Shown: positions 1 to 11,264 of the stretch, one piece after another | Layout of the letters: each line of letters starts with the position of its first letter | Numbering within the stretch: the stretch's first letter is position 1 | Origin: Apostichopus parvimensis | Lineage: Eukaryota; Echinodermata; Holothuroidea; Aspidochirotida; Stichopodidae | DNA length: 43,994 nucleotides | Direction: 5' to 3' | Assembly (NCBI GenBank): GCA_000934455.1 | Contig: KN882979.1 | Location: 1 to 43,994, forward strand | Notes under the pieces: generated by a model | Databases searched by the model: none | What the model saw: the letters and a program-made list of their open reading frames with translations, nothing else | Told to the model about the DNA's origin: nothing | Translations under genes and position numbers: made by a program

Positions 1-1560
1 GGTTGTGTCGAACAAAGAACTAAAAATTCCTGATGCGGAATCTTAGGCCCCCTTAGAATAAATTACATCTTGTTCTGGAAACTGAGTTTTATAATACTTG
101 GGAGTTGCATATTGTGTCCAGAATGGTATCAGCTTCAAAATTCAAATAATTAATGCAGTATGATATACTGTATCAACCCCCACCCCTCCTTCCCCCCCCC
201 CCCAAAAGAAAGAAACTGTTTTACATGAAATGAAAGGTCTTGATAGCAATTTTTGCTATCCAGGTTTCCTGCATGGATGCTTAATTTTAAATTCTATGCA
301 TGGCACTTTGGTACGAAATGGCAACATTTATCATGGGTGTAATTACAATATAGATCACCCCACTTCTGATTTTCGGAACAGATCGGTGTGTTTGAAGCAC
401 TGTCAAAGTATTGAATCAAATGTACCAGAATTTTAACATGTATGAGGCTTTGGCATAGCTTGATGCCTACTCCCCCCCCTCCCCACCTCTTGCAAGTATG
501 TATCAAGAATGCAAACCAAACAGGTTGCAGGATTGGATACAGTTTGGAAATGTACATCAATGATGGATCCCAAAACAATGAGAATATTACTTAAAAAAAT
601 AGGACGTATTTCAAACCAGTCACGAAATGAAAGTACCAACCAGTCATCACGGTCTTATTTCTTATTGGATCCACATATTAATATAATTTGCTCACTTCTG
701 TGTAGAAATGGAAGGAATTTACTGGAAAGTAGAAATACTTCTAATACATTTGATTCCAAGTTATGATAATGTAAAGATAGATATATAGTGAAGACTGCTA
801 CAATCTGCTTTATCTGTAGAAAACACTTGTCATTTTCCCGCCTTAGCTTTTCTCATCACTTAGCTTGTCAGATTGCTGTGATCAGGTAAAAGCTAGTTAA
901 CCTGTACAACTGTCATAAATTTAACCATTCCCAGACCTCAATCTAAACATTTCTGAAAACTCAAAAGTGTGGATTTGAACGTGAAAGATTTATTGCCGAA
1001 ATTTACTTCCTATCCGTTATCTTTCTGGCCAATTTTGAAAGTTTCAAGATTTTGGTACCATCCATATATTCCAGCATGTGCTATCTACCTATTCCAGTTT
1101 TGTGATAAATTTTCTTTCATCATTTTTTTTTTTATCTTTTTTTTCCTTTTCTAATTTTCCTGTTTTTCTTAATTTTTTGCTCCATCACCAACAAATATCA
1201 AACCTGATCATATTTAGCCATAAATTATTTCAGCTTGGTCTCTCTCATCTAATTCATTCTCTTTCATAAGCCGCCCTCACTGGGCCGTACTACGTGGCTA
1301 GTACATACAGTACTGCATGTTTTTCGCAGCACTTGTGTCAACACTTGTGTATTCCACGACCCAATTAGTGCTTTCACAGTCCAACTCCTCCACAATTTCC
1401 CAGGAGGATTGGGATGAGTGTGCAATCCTTGTGCCTCACTTGGGAGGTATAGCTCACTGCACTGAACATCGCACAGACGTGTCTGATATTGATGTCGGTT
1501 CTCAGGTAGTCATCGGATCTCTGACGCCCGGTCCTCAAAAACGGTGCAATATTTTTATCT
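1..1560. other. Upstream intron or intergenic DNA, no gene seen
   Basis: AT-rich DNA with a 12-base C run at 192-203 and shorter C runs near 472-485. There is a T-rich stretch at 1125-1180. The open frames here are short, lack splice context and resemble no family. The 112-residue frame starting at 1317 begins with a hydrophobic stretch like a signal peptide but runs into repeat sequence. Confidence 0.6.
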
Positions 1561-1564
1561 GCAT

Positions 1565-2560
1565 TGTTCATGTTGAAGTAATTTGGTTGTCGAGCAGCTG
1601 GTCCAATGTAATAAACAATGTTTTATGTTCACCAGATGGAATATTAGAAAAGTAGATCCTGCTAGGATCGAAACGTCAGGCCAACTTACTTTTACACATT
1701 CTATTACACAGGCTCTCTAGTGGATAAGCAGTTTGCTAACAGTTTTATTTTATTTTGTTATTCCGATGGAATTGTATCAGTTTTTTCATATACCTGCCAG
1801 ATTCTCCCAAAACCAATCACATTGAATTGGTCAAATTGGTCATATGTGTATAAAATATTATTATTTGTTGTCCTGGAGATGAGGTACAGTAGCTCAAATT
1901 TGTAACAGGACTTGAATGAATTCCTATCATGTTGGATTGTGTATGGATTTAAATTAGTCTCATGTATACATAAATGCAAGGAATTGTCATGCAGTATCTT
2001 ATATTCTATGTATAAAATATAGGATTTATGGAGTTAGATTATGGTATACTGCCAGAAACTAAAAAAACATGGAATATCTTATTAATATTGTTCCTATAAA
2101 CAGCCGGTCAGATGTTGTTTGTAACAAGTTTTTGTTGTCAGAGATTGTGCATGGATTTAATCTCATCCCATACACATTCAATAAAATGTCAGGCGGAAGG
2201 AGGCGTATTCCGTATGTAAAATGTCGGATTAATTTGGACTTAAGAACTGACGTAAATTTGGGTTGATGACGTAAAGCTGCCGGAAATCTCAAAATTGTGC
2301 ATTTATTCTGCGATGTTAAGGTTGAAGTAACTGTTGCTAAGCAGCTGGGAAATCTTATATTTAACAATGTTAGATGTTCACCAGATGGCTCATGTTTGTA
2401 CAAGAATTTGTTTCCGGTGTCGGAGAGTAATTGCATACGGATTTAATCTCATCCGCACACACATTCAGTGACACATGTCATGCAGTGTCATGGACATTCA
2501 ATCGGTGAAGTGTGTAGGATTTAGGGTATTAGTTTATCATAGATCACAGTTAAATATTCA
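1565..2560. repeat. Diverged duplicated block (three partial copies)
   Basis: Segments within this block resemble each other. One pair is gttgaagtaa...gcagctgg...aacaatgtt...ttcaccagatgg at 1570-1640 and again at 2320-2386. Another is the string ggatttaa(tc)tcatc followed by acacattca, near 1940, 2153 and 2440, each ending close to atgtcatgcag or a variant. The copies are in the same orientation and clearly old, with many substitutions and small gaps. This looks like a repeat family inserted several times or locally duplicated. Confidence 0.55.
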
Positions 2561-2671
2561 ACACCAAGACATATGGTGCAGTTGCGTTGCTGTCACTAAC
2601 ATGGTTGGAGTTAAGTGAATGTTTGAAGTGATTTTGAATTTTTATACGTACAGCAAACCTAAAGACCAATA

Positions 2672-2975
2672 ATATTTGATTTTTATATAGTGCTTAACAC
2701 CAGCGATAGGTCTCAAAGCGCCTTACAGACGTTTTATTACCCCTGGTCAATGATAACCTGTCCCAGAGACAATCCCTCCAGTCGGCAGCAGTTATATACT
2801 GCGCCCAATGACAAGTTACCTCACAGGCACCCATTTAACCCCTGGGTGGAGAGAGGCAAGTGAGATAAAGCATCTTGCCAAAGGACACAACGTAATGAAC
2901 TAGGCATGAATCGAACCAACAATCCTTGGATAACAAGTCCGATGCCTTAGCCAATTGGCCACCACGCTCTCATAT
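2672..2975 (-). mobile_element. tRNA-derived SINE, minus strand
   Basis: Read on the minus strand, the element starts with a tRNA-like head. There is an A-box-like tggccaattgg (complement of 2951-2961) and a B-box ggttcgattca (complement of 2907-2917), spaced as in a tRNA promoter. The body follows, then a tail with aaggcgctttgagacc and agcactatataaaaatc. The head would give internal RNA polymerase III promotion in a live copy. The tail with a GCGC/TATATA-like motif is shared with two other sites in the window, consistent with a LINE-derived 3' end. It is not a functional tRNA gene. Exact ends and target-site duplication are unclear. Confidence 0.75.
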
Positions 2976-3595
2976 GATCTTATAATTTGTTGGAAATTCT
3001 TAATTGTGAAACTATTATAGACGCGATATTGACCAAATTAGACCTTAGAATGATGTGTCATCATATTTCTGATCACATGGGTACTGAATAAATCTATAGT
3101 AACAATAGTAAAAAATATTAAATTAGCAAATAAAGAAGGGAAGTGTGAAAGCTTTTCCAAAGTATTCATATGTGACAGGTCCTTATTTGTGTCTCAGCAA
3201 TATATCACATGACCACATAAAATTAACCATTATAACACATGACAAGTCTGAAAGAAACGATGTTACAGCTAGTTATGAAACATTACTGACGATAAGATGA
3301 TCGATCTACATGTTTCTTTTCCTTTTTGCTTTTTTGATATGTCACATGCAACCAGCTCAACAAGGAGTGTCAGGGGTGGGATAGGAAAGCAAGAGGGGTA
3401 GCAGGTTGCACTTTATACCTTGAACAGTGAAGAAAAGCTTAACTTTACTGAAATTTTGACTCTTTTACCAGTCTCCTCAAATCGAGTGTATTGCACAACT
3501 CACAACTCACATCTGCCTGGTCTATTGGTAGCAGGTTTGGTTACTTGCTGTAGGCAGGCAAATAACCTATACATGAAGTCAAGTTGGCATGTGTG

Positions 3596-3632
3596 CGCGT
3601 GTGTGGGTGGGTGTGTGTGTCTGTGACGCCCA
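3596..3632 (+). repeat. GT-rich simple repeat
   Basis: Imperfect alternating GT sequence with interspersed C and G, directly before the DR1-motif repeat block. Confidence 0.7.
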
Positions 3633-3637
3633 GGTTT

Positions 3638-4310
3638 TAAACAGGATATCTCAAGATAAGTAAAAGCTGCAGTTCTCATATTTGGCATATGGCTTCCCCA
3701 TAATTACAACAAGAACCCTAATGTTTTGTGTAGAGGTCAAAGGTCATTTGGGGTCAGCAGAGGCAAAAATGTGAGAATCTAAAAAATGCTGTGTCTCCAG
3801 AACCTGAACATCAAAAGAGCTCATATACAGTATGCATGGTAGAAAAGCCTTATGTAGTGTAAAGTTTTTACACAATTTGCTTTAGGTCAGAGTTCATTTA
3901 AGGTCATAAGGGGTCAAACTTGAAATCCTTGCGAGCACAATATATCCAGGTAGGAATCTTTATTGTTCCCTCATAGTTATTGTTTTTGGTGCAGGTCAAG
4001 GGTTATTTGGGGTCAGCAGAGGTCCAAATGTCAAAATATTAAAAGTACCATATTTTGAGAACTTAACCTCCAACAGAGATTATATATGCATGGTAGATTA
4101 CCCTAATGGTAAGTAAAATTGCTCCACAATTTGGAATAGGTGAAAGCTCATGTGAGGTTCGCAGAAGTCAAACCCTACAAAATTTCTCAAGGGCAGGAAG
4201 ATGTGGATCTTATGTTGATTTGACTTCCCCATACTGTATGTAGTAGAACCTCCTTGCTGTTTTAGGCGTAGGTCAAAGATGGGCTTAGGTATGTGGGTAT
4301 GAACTTCAGC
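3638..4310 (+). repeat. Dispersed repeat with AGGTCA direct repeats, copy 1
   Basis: This block contains the perfect DR1 sequence AGGTCAAAGGTCA at 3734-3746, AGGTCAGAGTTCA at 3884-3896, and a weaker AGGTCAAGGGTTA at 3993-4005. Each is embedded in sequence that recurs about 260 bases apart (for example ggtcatttggggtcagcagagg). It aligns in the same orientation with a second copy near 41.1-41.8 kb. Shared landmarks are gatatctcaag at the start, tctccagaacc, gagctcatata and tatgcatggta. AGGTCA with one-base spacing is the classical RXR/HNF4/PPAR half-site arrangement; whether any receptor binds here is unknown. Confidence 0.75.
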
Positions 4311-4502
4311 CTGGGTTAGCTTGCAAACTACTCTTGTGCTGCATATATAATGTATTTAAAGGCAAATAACTGCTGGGAGGGGTTTCCCTCTGGTTAGATT
4401 CTCTATTTTACAAGATGATGAAAACTGATAGGTATTACAAGCCTGTGCTCTATACCATTTAGAGAGATTTCTCTCCTCCCCACCCACCCATTAGCTATAA
4501 CC

Positions 4503-4600
4503 ACTAATGTAATGTAATGTAAATTAAATCTATATAGCGCACTACGCGTGATGCATCTGTGTGCTTTACAAACAATCTAGAATATACAATGACATAAAAC
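4503..4600 (-). mobile_element. Retroposon 3' tail, minus strand
   Basis: On the minus strand this reads tgtaaagcacacagatgc...gtgcgctatatagattt, followed by a short (TACAT)n run, the complement of the (ATGTA)n at 4504-4520. The GCGCTATATA-type end followed by a microsatellite tail matches the tail of the SINE at 2.7 kb. Only the last 100 bases or so are recognisable; the 5' part is lost or too diverged. Confidence 0.5.
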
Positions 4601-4609
4601 AGTAAATAC

Positions 4610-6391
4610 ATAAAAAAGTAAATACATATACCACATACAGATATATACAGGAATATGAGATCAAAAAACGATTAAAAGCACTGGTGAACAGTAAAGAGAT
4701 AAAACAGATTGACTACAAAATCTACAATTTGAATGCTAAAAAGTGAAAATTCCAATTGAAGCTAGAACCTAAAAACCAACATGTCAGAACATCATAATAT
4801 CTAAAAAATCCTAGAAACCATCATTATAGTGCTCTTGAAAGAGATGCCTTTTCAGGTGTGAAGGAGGTGAAGTCCGTGATCATGCGAACATATCATGCTA
4901 ACATCATGCTAACATAAACCACTGCTCTCCATTGTCTTATGTTTAGTCAGATCAAGAGCTGTGCTACATCTCTTTGCACATGACATGTATCTATCTAGGC
5001 ATTTCAACATCAAGCATGCAGCTTCCCTAGGAAATATTCAATACTGAATATATTTGAATGCTCTTTAGTGCAGGAAAAATCTAATAAAACCCTGCCATGC
5101 GAACGAACGACATGAGTTGCCTTACATGTTGATCGACGTCTGTTGCTTTGATTTAAGACATGTAGCGTCGTTTTATTGAAATGTTTCATTTAATATACAA
5201 GTCTTTAATCAGTTAAAAAATATTTGAATGCCAGTAGGTCTACAGTCAAGCGGTACTAAACTGATGAGAGCATGCTCTAATTTTTTACCGATAGATGTTA
5301 TGATGGTCTTTGAATAAACAGGCGCCAGACGATATGGTGATTATTGCTAATGTTTGCGAGAAAAAAAATAGCGAGCTCGTACGGGAAATAGAAGCAACGA
5401 CAATGAGATAATTTAAGAGCTTGAAAGTAAAGGAAAGAAGTGAATGCAAAAACAAGCTGCCTGCTCTTTTAGGTCAGTCACAGCTAGCTTTGTATTAATT
5501 TGTATTAATTCTTGTAAGAAAGTAAGAGTAAATTATTCGTTTGCAATCATTTTTTTCACATCTTTCTCAGTATCTGGTAATTTATGAGTTCGTCCCTGCA
5601 GGTGGCATGTTCCATTATCAGTTAAACAATGTGGATGCTTTGCGAAACATGAATTCATGAATATCTGAACAATTTAGTGTAGAGTGGTATACTTGTATTT
5701 GAAAACAAGAAGTCTGCTGTAAATATTAGAAATAACACTTTTCTTCTTGAGAATGCAAACGTTTTTGGCGTGAATGGAATTTGTAGCCATACAGCATTGA
5801 AATTTATTACAAATTCATTGATTTAGTTTAAAAATGAAATATTTTCAAGGTGATGATTTTTGAAAAGTTTTTTTGATGAATTTTTAATGCTCACTCTCAC
5901 CTGAAGAGATCGGTTTGTATTTGTTTTAGAATCCTTTTAAAATTGACATTTGAAACAATCTGCTTTGATTCAGTATTAAAAATGCAGTTTTCATGGCCGC
6001 ATATTTATGAAAATAGTTGAATTATTCGATGTCATTTCTTCGTTTTATTAGCTTTTAATTTATACCTAAATTGGTACTTTTTGTACGTCATCAAAGCTTC
6101 CTAAAGGCTAGAAATTAGTACAGTGATACATGTGTTTTATAGCAATCACGAGATGCGCTCTTTGCATTAAATATTAATTTTCAACCTTAACCTACTTCCC
6201 AGAACAAAGACGTTTGCATATAGATTTTTTTTGTAGATCTAAATATACATGTCTCATTGCATAAATGTAAGATCTGATTGAGTATTTAAGTTTTAAGATT
6301 TTGTTTCAAAGCCCTTTGGGCTTTTCTTAATATTATTACCATAAATGTTTATGCTGATTTATTTATTTATTAATTTTTTGTCCATTTACAG
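4610..6391. other. Intron upstream of exon A
   Basis: AT-rich DNA with no exon recognised. A patch at about 5095-5400 keeps more CpG than its surroundings (cgaacgaacgac, tgatcgacgtc, gagctcgtacggg) and may be regulatory. The end of the segment supplies the pyrimidine tract of the exon A acceptor. Confidence 0.6.
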
Positions 6392-6487
6392 GGAGAATTA
6401 TCACAGTCGTTGACAGCATTAACAGACAGAGCAAGAACGGCAAAGAATTTCCTCATCGAGCTGAAAAATACCATCGATAAAGTAGAG
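6392..6487 (+). CDS. TRIM9: TRIM9/TRIM67-like E3 ubiquitin ligase, internal exon A (coiled coil)
   Basis: This exon of 96 bases (32 codons) is in phase 0 at both ends. The acceptor is a T-rich tract ending in tttacag, and the donor is GAG|gtaaat. The translation contains LSQSLTALTDRARTAKNFL followed by a heptad-like IELKNTIDKVE. From memory, vertebrate TRIM9 has a matching LSQSL...DKAKEAKEFL segment at the start of the distal coiled coil, with the same exon end. In the family the coiled coil drives dimerisation, and in TRIM9 it binds partners such as SNAP25. The protein is a neuron-enriched RING E3 ligase acting in netrin/DCC axon guidance; relatives are MADD-2 in worm and Trim9 in fly. Invertebrates usually have one TRIM9/67 gene, so the symbol does not separate TRIM9 from TRIM67. 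The exon with the RING and B-boxes is not in the 6.4 kb upstream. Confidence 0.88.
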
Positions 6488-9010
6488 GTAAATTTGAGAG
6501 ATTAAGCTAAATTTGTGTAATTGATAGAAACGTTAATATATATAGGCCATTAGTGTGCGCCATGGAAATGTGCCGCAATGTTATTTTCGTAGAGCTAAAT
6601 AGATGCAGGGACTCAATAGAGTTTGTACATCACCTTGGTTTTACAGATAACAATTTTTAAAAGATGAAAGGGGGGGTTCTTTTCCTGTTTGGTTGTATTT
6701 TTTATTGCAGCATTTGTCCTCAAAGAATAATCTTGTGGCGGATCAAAACCAAGAAAATTCTCCTAGCATTTTTTTTTTTTCATTTTTAAGATTGCTATAA
6801 ATTAGTTTCATCACTTCTGAGGAATTTGTCACTCATTTGTTACAACATCGTTAACCAATTCCAAGCTCAATCAAATCCAAGCGCAAACAAACCACTGATT
6901 CTAATACAGACGACGTATCTCTTGATCATTAGTACATTTAATACTCGAACAGTTGAAATTAATGAGAGCCGATATGACATAATGGATTTTGATGGCTCAT
7001 TAAAATTGTCAGATTCATTGTCAAAAACTGCTAGTACTTCAACAAATATCAACAGTTTTCTCATCAGGCTTTACCAGATCACGTTTTGGTTTCCAATTAG
7101 CGTGATGCTCGTTAGTAACTTGTACATAATTAATATATTATGATATTAAATTGATTATATTATATATAATAAATATCAATTTATAATAATAAATGAATAA
7201 ATTACTCTTGATAGGTATGTACATACAGCAGGTTTTGACAAATTGAGTGTTCTTAATGTTTAGATAAAACATTTCATTTTTCTGCATGATTTGAGATGTG
7301 ATGGATGCTTTTCAAGTAGGAGTAAAATCTGATGCCAATAACACATAGTAAAAAGACATGGAAAGCTAAAAGTTAGAAGATTTCATCCTTAAATTGATGG
7401 TGACATTAATCTTTTGTGCATAAAGTTTTTTTTACTTGTTTTAAAAAGTTTAGTACTACTGGTTAAGCGATGACTTTAAGCAGAATTTTTTGTCTTGATA
7501 TGTACAAGTCTAACGAATAAGAGAATTTCAGTGTGGGTAATTTTTCTTAGCTATTCTGGTTTCCATTAGATGTGCACCAGTAAAATTTGCTAAATGTCTT
7601 GAAAAGCTCCTTCAAGGCTAACTTGTTGATGCCGTCCATGACTCCTCAGTGCAGACGTTAATGTTAATGTTAAATCCATTGTTTTATATTAAATTGTAGT
7701 GATAGAACACTACAACAGAGCACCCTAGGATGGCGTACAACACCGTTTGTCCATAAATTTGTAATGCGTTACTGTAAACATGTTATCTGAGGACATAAAA
7801 GTGTTATGTTTTTACGATTGAGTTTTGTGGTGTATCTGAGGAACTGACCTAATTGTTTCTCGGTCTGCTAGGCTAAGTAATCCAGTCACTTTCATCACTG
7901 GGATGACCTTGTGAATGTTTAAAGGGGCATTCTCTCAACAATTAAAAGTTCTATAAAAGTACAACATGGACTGATAACCAGTCAGTTTTTATCGCTCTGC
8001 AATATATCAAAATTAATTTTTTTACGCAAAGTCTTCCTTTCAAATTGTTTCTTTGGTAGCTACTATACAGGATTACAAATGGCAACGTTGCATAAATTTC
8101 CTCTATGTTCAACTGAAAATTTACTTTGCTGAAATAATTGCTTACACATCTCCTCACAACTTCCATTGGCCATTCCCCAAATTGTTTAGACATAATATTG
8201 GAAACATTATTCATATATATTTCATCCATGGATCCATATTTCATCCATATTTTCCAAAAGACTTTTATGTCATCATTCAAGTCATTCAAGTCAAGTGCAA
8301 TAATTTTCAATTCCAAAGTCCATTTTAGCATGACTTGCAAAAAATTATTTGCCAGCTTGCGAGAAAATTTTTTAATTCTCTGCTGTGCTGAATTTTGAGA
8401 TGTGCTGAATATTTCAACACTAAATTTAGTTGATTATCTATCTGTGCAAAGTAAGTTATATTCAATTCTTCAACCGTAAAATGACATAAAAAGCACAGTA
8501 TAGCATAATTAACTTTGTGTAAGATATTAAACCTCTGTCACAGATGCAGTGATTGCAGGTTAATGAAAGAATTCAAATTTAGATCCATGTGCAGAGTGAA
8601 AGGTTGTTATATTTACCTAGTAGTCTGATGCTTCTCAATATCTGTAAAGAATTTGGAAGGTCCCAATGGTAGGTCTTTAAAACTGGTCACCAGTTTCATT
8701 GCCAGAATTTTTATGAGCATCAAACACAAATTTATCTAATGGCATTTTTGTCACAGTGTAATGAAGGAAGAGGGCAGTGTTTCAGTAAAGATAATATGTA
8801 CAGTATATGATATATACAATCTTCTATGTATGCTGCATGGTAGGTCAAAGTTAACTAATAATTCGAGTCAAGGAATAATTTCATGTTGGATTTTTAGTAG
8901 TACATCTTCAAACCAGAAGTGTTAGAATTTTTTCTTGTGTTACTGACAATTTGCTATGTTCAAGTATGAAAGAAGTAAGAATGTTTCTTTTCAATTTTTC
9001 CTTGACTTAG
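6488..9010 (+). other. Intron between exons A and B (2,523 bases)
   Basis: Begins gtaaat and ends ttag. The DNA is AT-rich, with a T run at 6769-6780 and an almost pure A/T segment at 7128-7200. No mobile element, RNA gene or additional exon is recognised. Confidence 0.8.
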
Positions 9011-9103
9011 GAATCCAGTATAGACTTTGAAGCAAGTTTAGTAGCCAAATTTGACGAACTGATTTCCATCATCCAGAGAAGAAAAGAGCAGCTTATTCAT
9101 CAG
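9011..9103 (+). CDS. TRIM9: TRIM9/TRIM67-like E3 ubiquitin ligase, internal exon B (coiled coil)
   Basis: This exon of 93 bases (31 codons) is in phase 0 at both ends, with acceptor cttgacttag and donor CAG|gtaaat. It encodes ESSIDFEASLVAKFDEL followed by ISIIQRRKEQLIHQ. The stretch FEASLVAKFDEL aligns with FEACLVAQCDAL as I recall it from vertebrate TRIM9, and RRKEQL with RRKAQL. This is the C-terminal half of the coiled coil, rich in charged residues with hydrophobic heptad positions. The reading frame is open and joins exon A after 2,523 bases of intron and exon C before an 8,379-base intron. The family assignment rests on this exon and the next two; no cysteine or histidine zinc ligands occur here, as expected for this part of the protein. 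Confidence 0.92.
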
Positions 9104-9289
9104 GTAAATTGACGGAAAAGAACTAAGTCTTTGGCTAGATGAATCTTCTTGTCTTCCTTTGTTTTATTTGTGTCATCTCTGCTTTTGTTTCTATGTTTAA
9201 AAGGCAACCTCATGTTGTAAATAGTTTTTTATGTTCATCCATCTATTAAAACATTTTGAAAAGTCTTTGACCTGACAGGTCGTGGATTT

Positions 9290-9395
9290 GGGGGGGGGGG
9301 GGGACTGGGTATCATATTAACTGTGGAAGCTTTAATACCTCCACACAACATCGAAAGGAAGAGAAGTATTCGGGGGGGGGGGGGGGGGGGGGGGG
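9290..9395 (+). repeat. Two long poly(G) runs
   Basis: A 14-base G run at 9290-9303 and a 24-base G run at 9372-9395 lie 68 bases apart, just inside the intron after exon B. Both could form G-quadruplex structure in the sense transcript. Run length is likely polymorphic and error-prone in assembly. Confidence 0.9.
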
Positions 9396-9544
9396 AGGGG
9401 CGAGGTAACCATCATACAATTAAGCAATTTCACAATATTGTTAATCATGTGCACATATTAGTGTACCTGCAGATGCACAATACATTGAGAAGATCCGCAT
9501 GTTCCTGTTGAAGACATCCATTGGAAAGTATCAAACGATTCTGT

Positions 9545-9720
9545 TCATTAATGAGAGGGAGGGGAAAAAATCATGCGTACTGTTCCTTAAATTTTATGAG
9601 TTCCTGATTTCCGTTCTATTTTCTTGTGTTTAAATGTTACTTAAAATTTGTGACTATTCCAACCCGAGAAAGTTGTTATCAACTACGTTCGTAACTTTGT
9701 CATGTGCACACACTGTATTG
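9545..9720 (+). repeat. Direct duplication, left copy
   Basis: Aligns in the same orientation with 11265-11435. Shared landmarks are attaatga(g/a)agggagg, ttccttaa, then gactattcc or ttactattcc, cgagaaagtt, caactacgttc and catgtgcac. The copies are about 1.7 kb apart and moderately diverged. Confidence 0.6.
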
Positions 9721-10641
9721 TATACCCTGAGCGATCTCTCCGCATTGCCTACCAACTTTGACAATTTCAATGCAACATAACATGATCTTTGTACTCTTAA
9801 GCAGCTCATAAGTTGACCACCCCCAGATTTTGTTTCCTCGTAAAGGTCATGTGACATAATCGACTCATATTTTACTGCCATTCCGCAAGGCATATATCAC
9901 CTCACTGCCCACGAGATTTGACTGTCTACTTAAAAATGCTTTGTGATGATATCTGGCAATAATTCAAATGGCGTTTTAGAAACTCCAGAATGTTGTTAAA
10001 AACTTTTAGCATATTAATTTTTTTATTATTTCATCATTACAATTTTGGGGCCAGTACTGATAACCTTTCATTCATTATGCCAAATGAACCCCAACCCACA
10101 TTTTTTGTGCTTCAAACATTCTGTGTGGAACAGTGAAAACCTCTAGCATGGATTGTCACGATAATACTTCAGAATTTAACTATATTAACTGCTTTTGATA
10201 TATTCATAACATAAATAATGCCCCTTTGCAGTGAATTTTCCTTAGGCAAAAAAACGTTTTTGTGTTAAATACGAGAATAAAAAAATGTTATGTCAGGTTG
10301 TTTTCTTAAGCAGATGAGTTTTTCCTTTGATTTTTATGAGCGATTTTGGAAGAAAGAAGGAAAGAATAAGCAAGCATAGAAATACATAATTTAATATTCA
10401 AGCGATCCATCAGTGGTTTAATATTAAACAGAGGGAAGCTGCTTTTGCTGAACTTAGTTTAATACTTAGTTTTATTACAAAATTCTGAAAATGAGTGTCA
10501 AGAGTCACAGCAATGTTGAAAAATGGCTCATAACCGATGAGGATTGCAGTTAACCTCTTAATGTTGTTATGGTTTGGTGAGGAATGTTACTGATTATGAA
10601 ACATGAACATGATAGATTTTAGTCTATTTAAATGCCTAGAT

Positions 10642-10926
10642 CAGGGGTTCCCTAACTGAGGTGCATGAACCCAGGTTTGTGAGACATTTCTGAAGGTCAA
10701 AACTAGTGTACTTTTTGTTGAACTAAAATCTGATAGTAATGTACAAAAGTCGTACCTATCGACAAACTCTACAATATTACACTATGAACTTGATCTTTTA
10801 CGAAGCACTGTTATGCGTATTATAGTATAATAATGACTCAGATCGTGCGTCGAAAAGTTGGGGGTTCGTGGACAACTCTGACATCCACAGGCGGTTCCTA
10901 GGGGGAATAAAGTTAGGGAAACCCTG
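10642..10926. mobile_element. hAT-type MITE (non-autonomous DNA transposon)
   Basis: The element is 285 bases long. Its ends are inverted repeats: CAGGGGTTCCCTAAC at the left and GTTAGGGAAACCCTG at the right, whose complement is CAGGGTTTCCCTAAC (14 of 15 match). It is flanked by an 8-base target-site duplication, gcctagat at 10634-10641 and acctagat at 10927-10934 (7 of 8 match). CAGGG termini and an 8-base duplication are characteristic of the hAT superfamily. No transposase is encoded, so it would have moved only with help from a full-length relative. The slight decay of both ends and of the duplication indicates an old insertion. Confidence 0.85.
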
Positions 10927-11264
10927 ACCTAGATTGCTGTTTATTTCATGTAATACATTTAATAGATCCCATGTTTTTGTAGGAGATACTGGAAAGAGTC
11001 CTGAAATGTTCAGATGCTGCTTGATCGAAAGTGAGTGACTGTCGCCAAAGAAATAAAAGCACTGGGTTGGCTGATTAAACATTGGATGTGTATTTTCTAA
11101 CAGGCTGCAAAATATATGTATGCTGTATTGATGGGAACGGGTACCCGCGAAACTAGGGGACAGACCGAACAAATTACTACCCAGTCCAAGCCGTAACTAC
11201 ATGTATGGAAATTCATAAAAATCCCCAAAATCGTTCTCCAATTTTCAGTTAAATTTTTATTCGA

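Noticed and set aside
1317..1655. 112-codon frame with a signal-peptide-like start
   Set aside because: Its second half lies in the diverged repeat block, and there are no splice sites or family similarity.
1648..1680. Functional hammerhead ribozyme
   Set aside because: The essential CUGANGA strand before stem II is missing, so no active core can form from this copy.
2890..2975. Possible tRNA gene on the minus strand
   Set aside because: A and B boxes are present, but the sequence does not fold into a proper acceptor stem and continues into a SINE body and tail.
9323..9511. Open frame with a polyglycine stretch
   Set aside because: The glycines come from the 24-base G run; no gene context.
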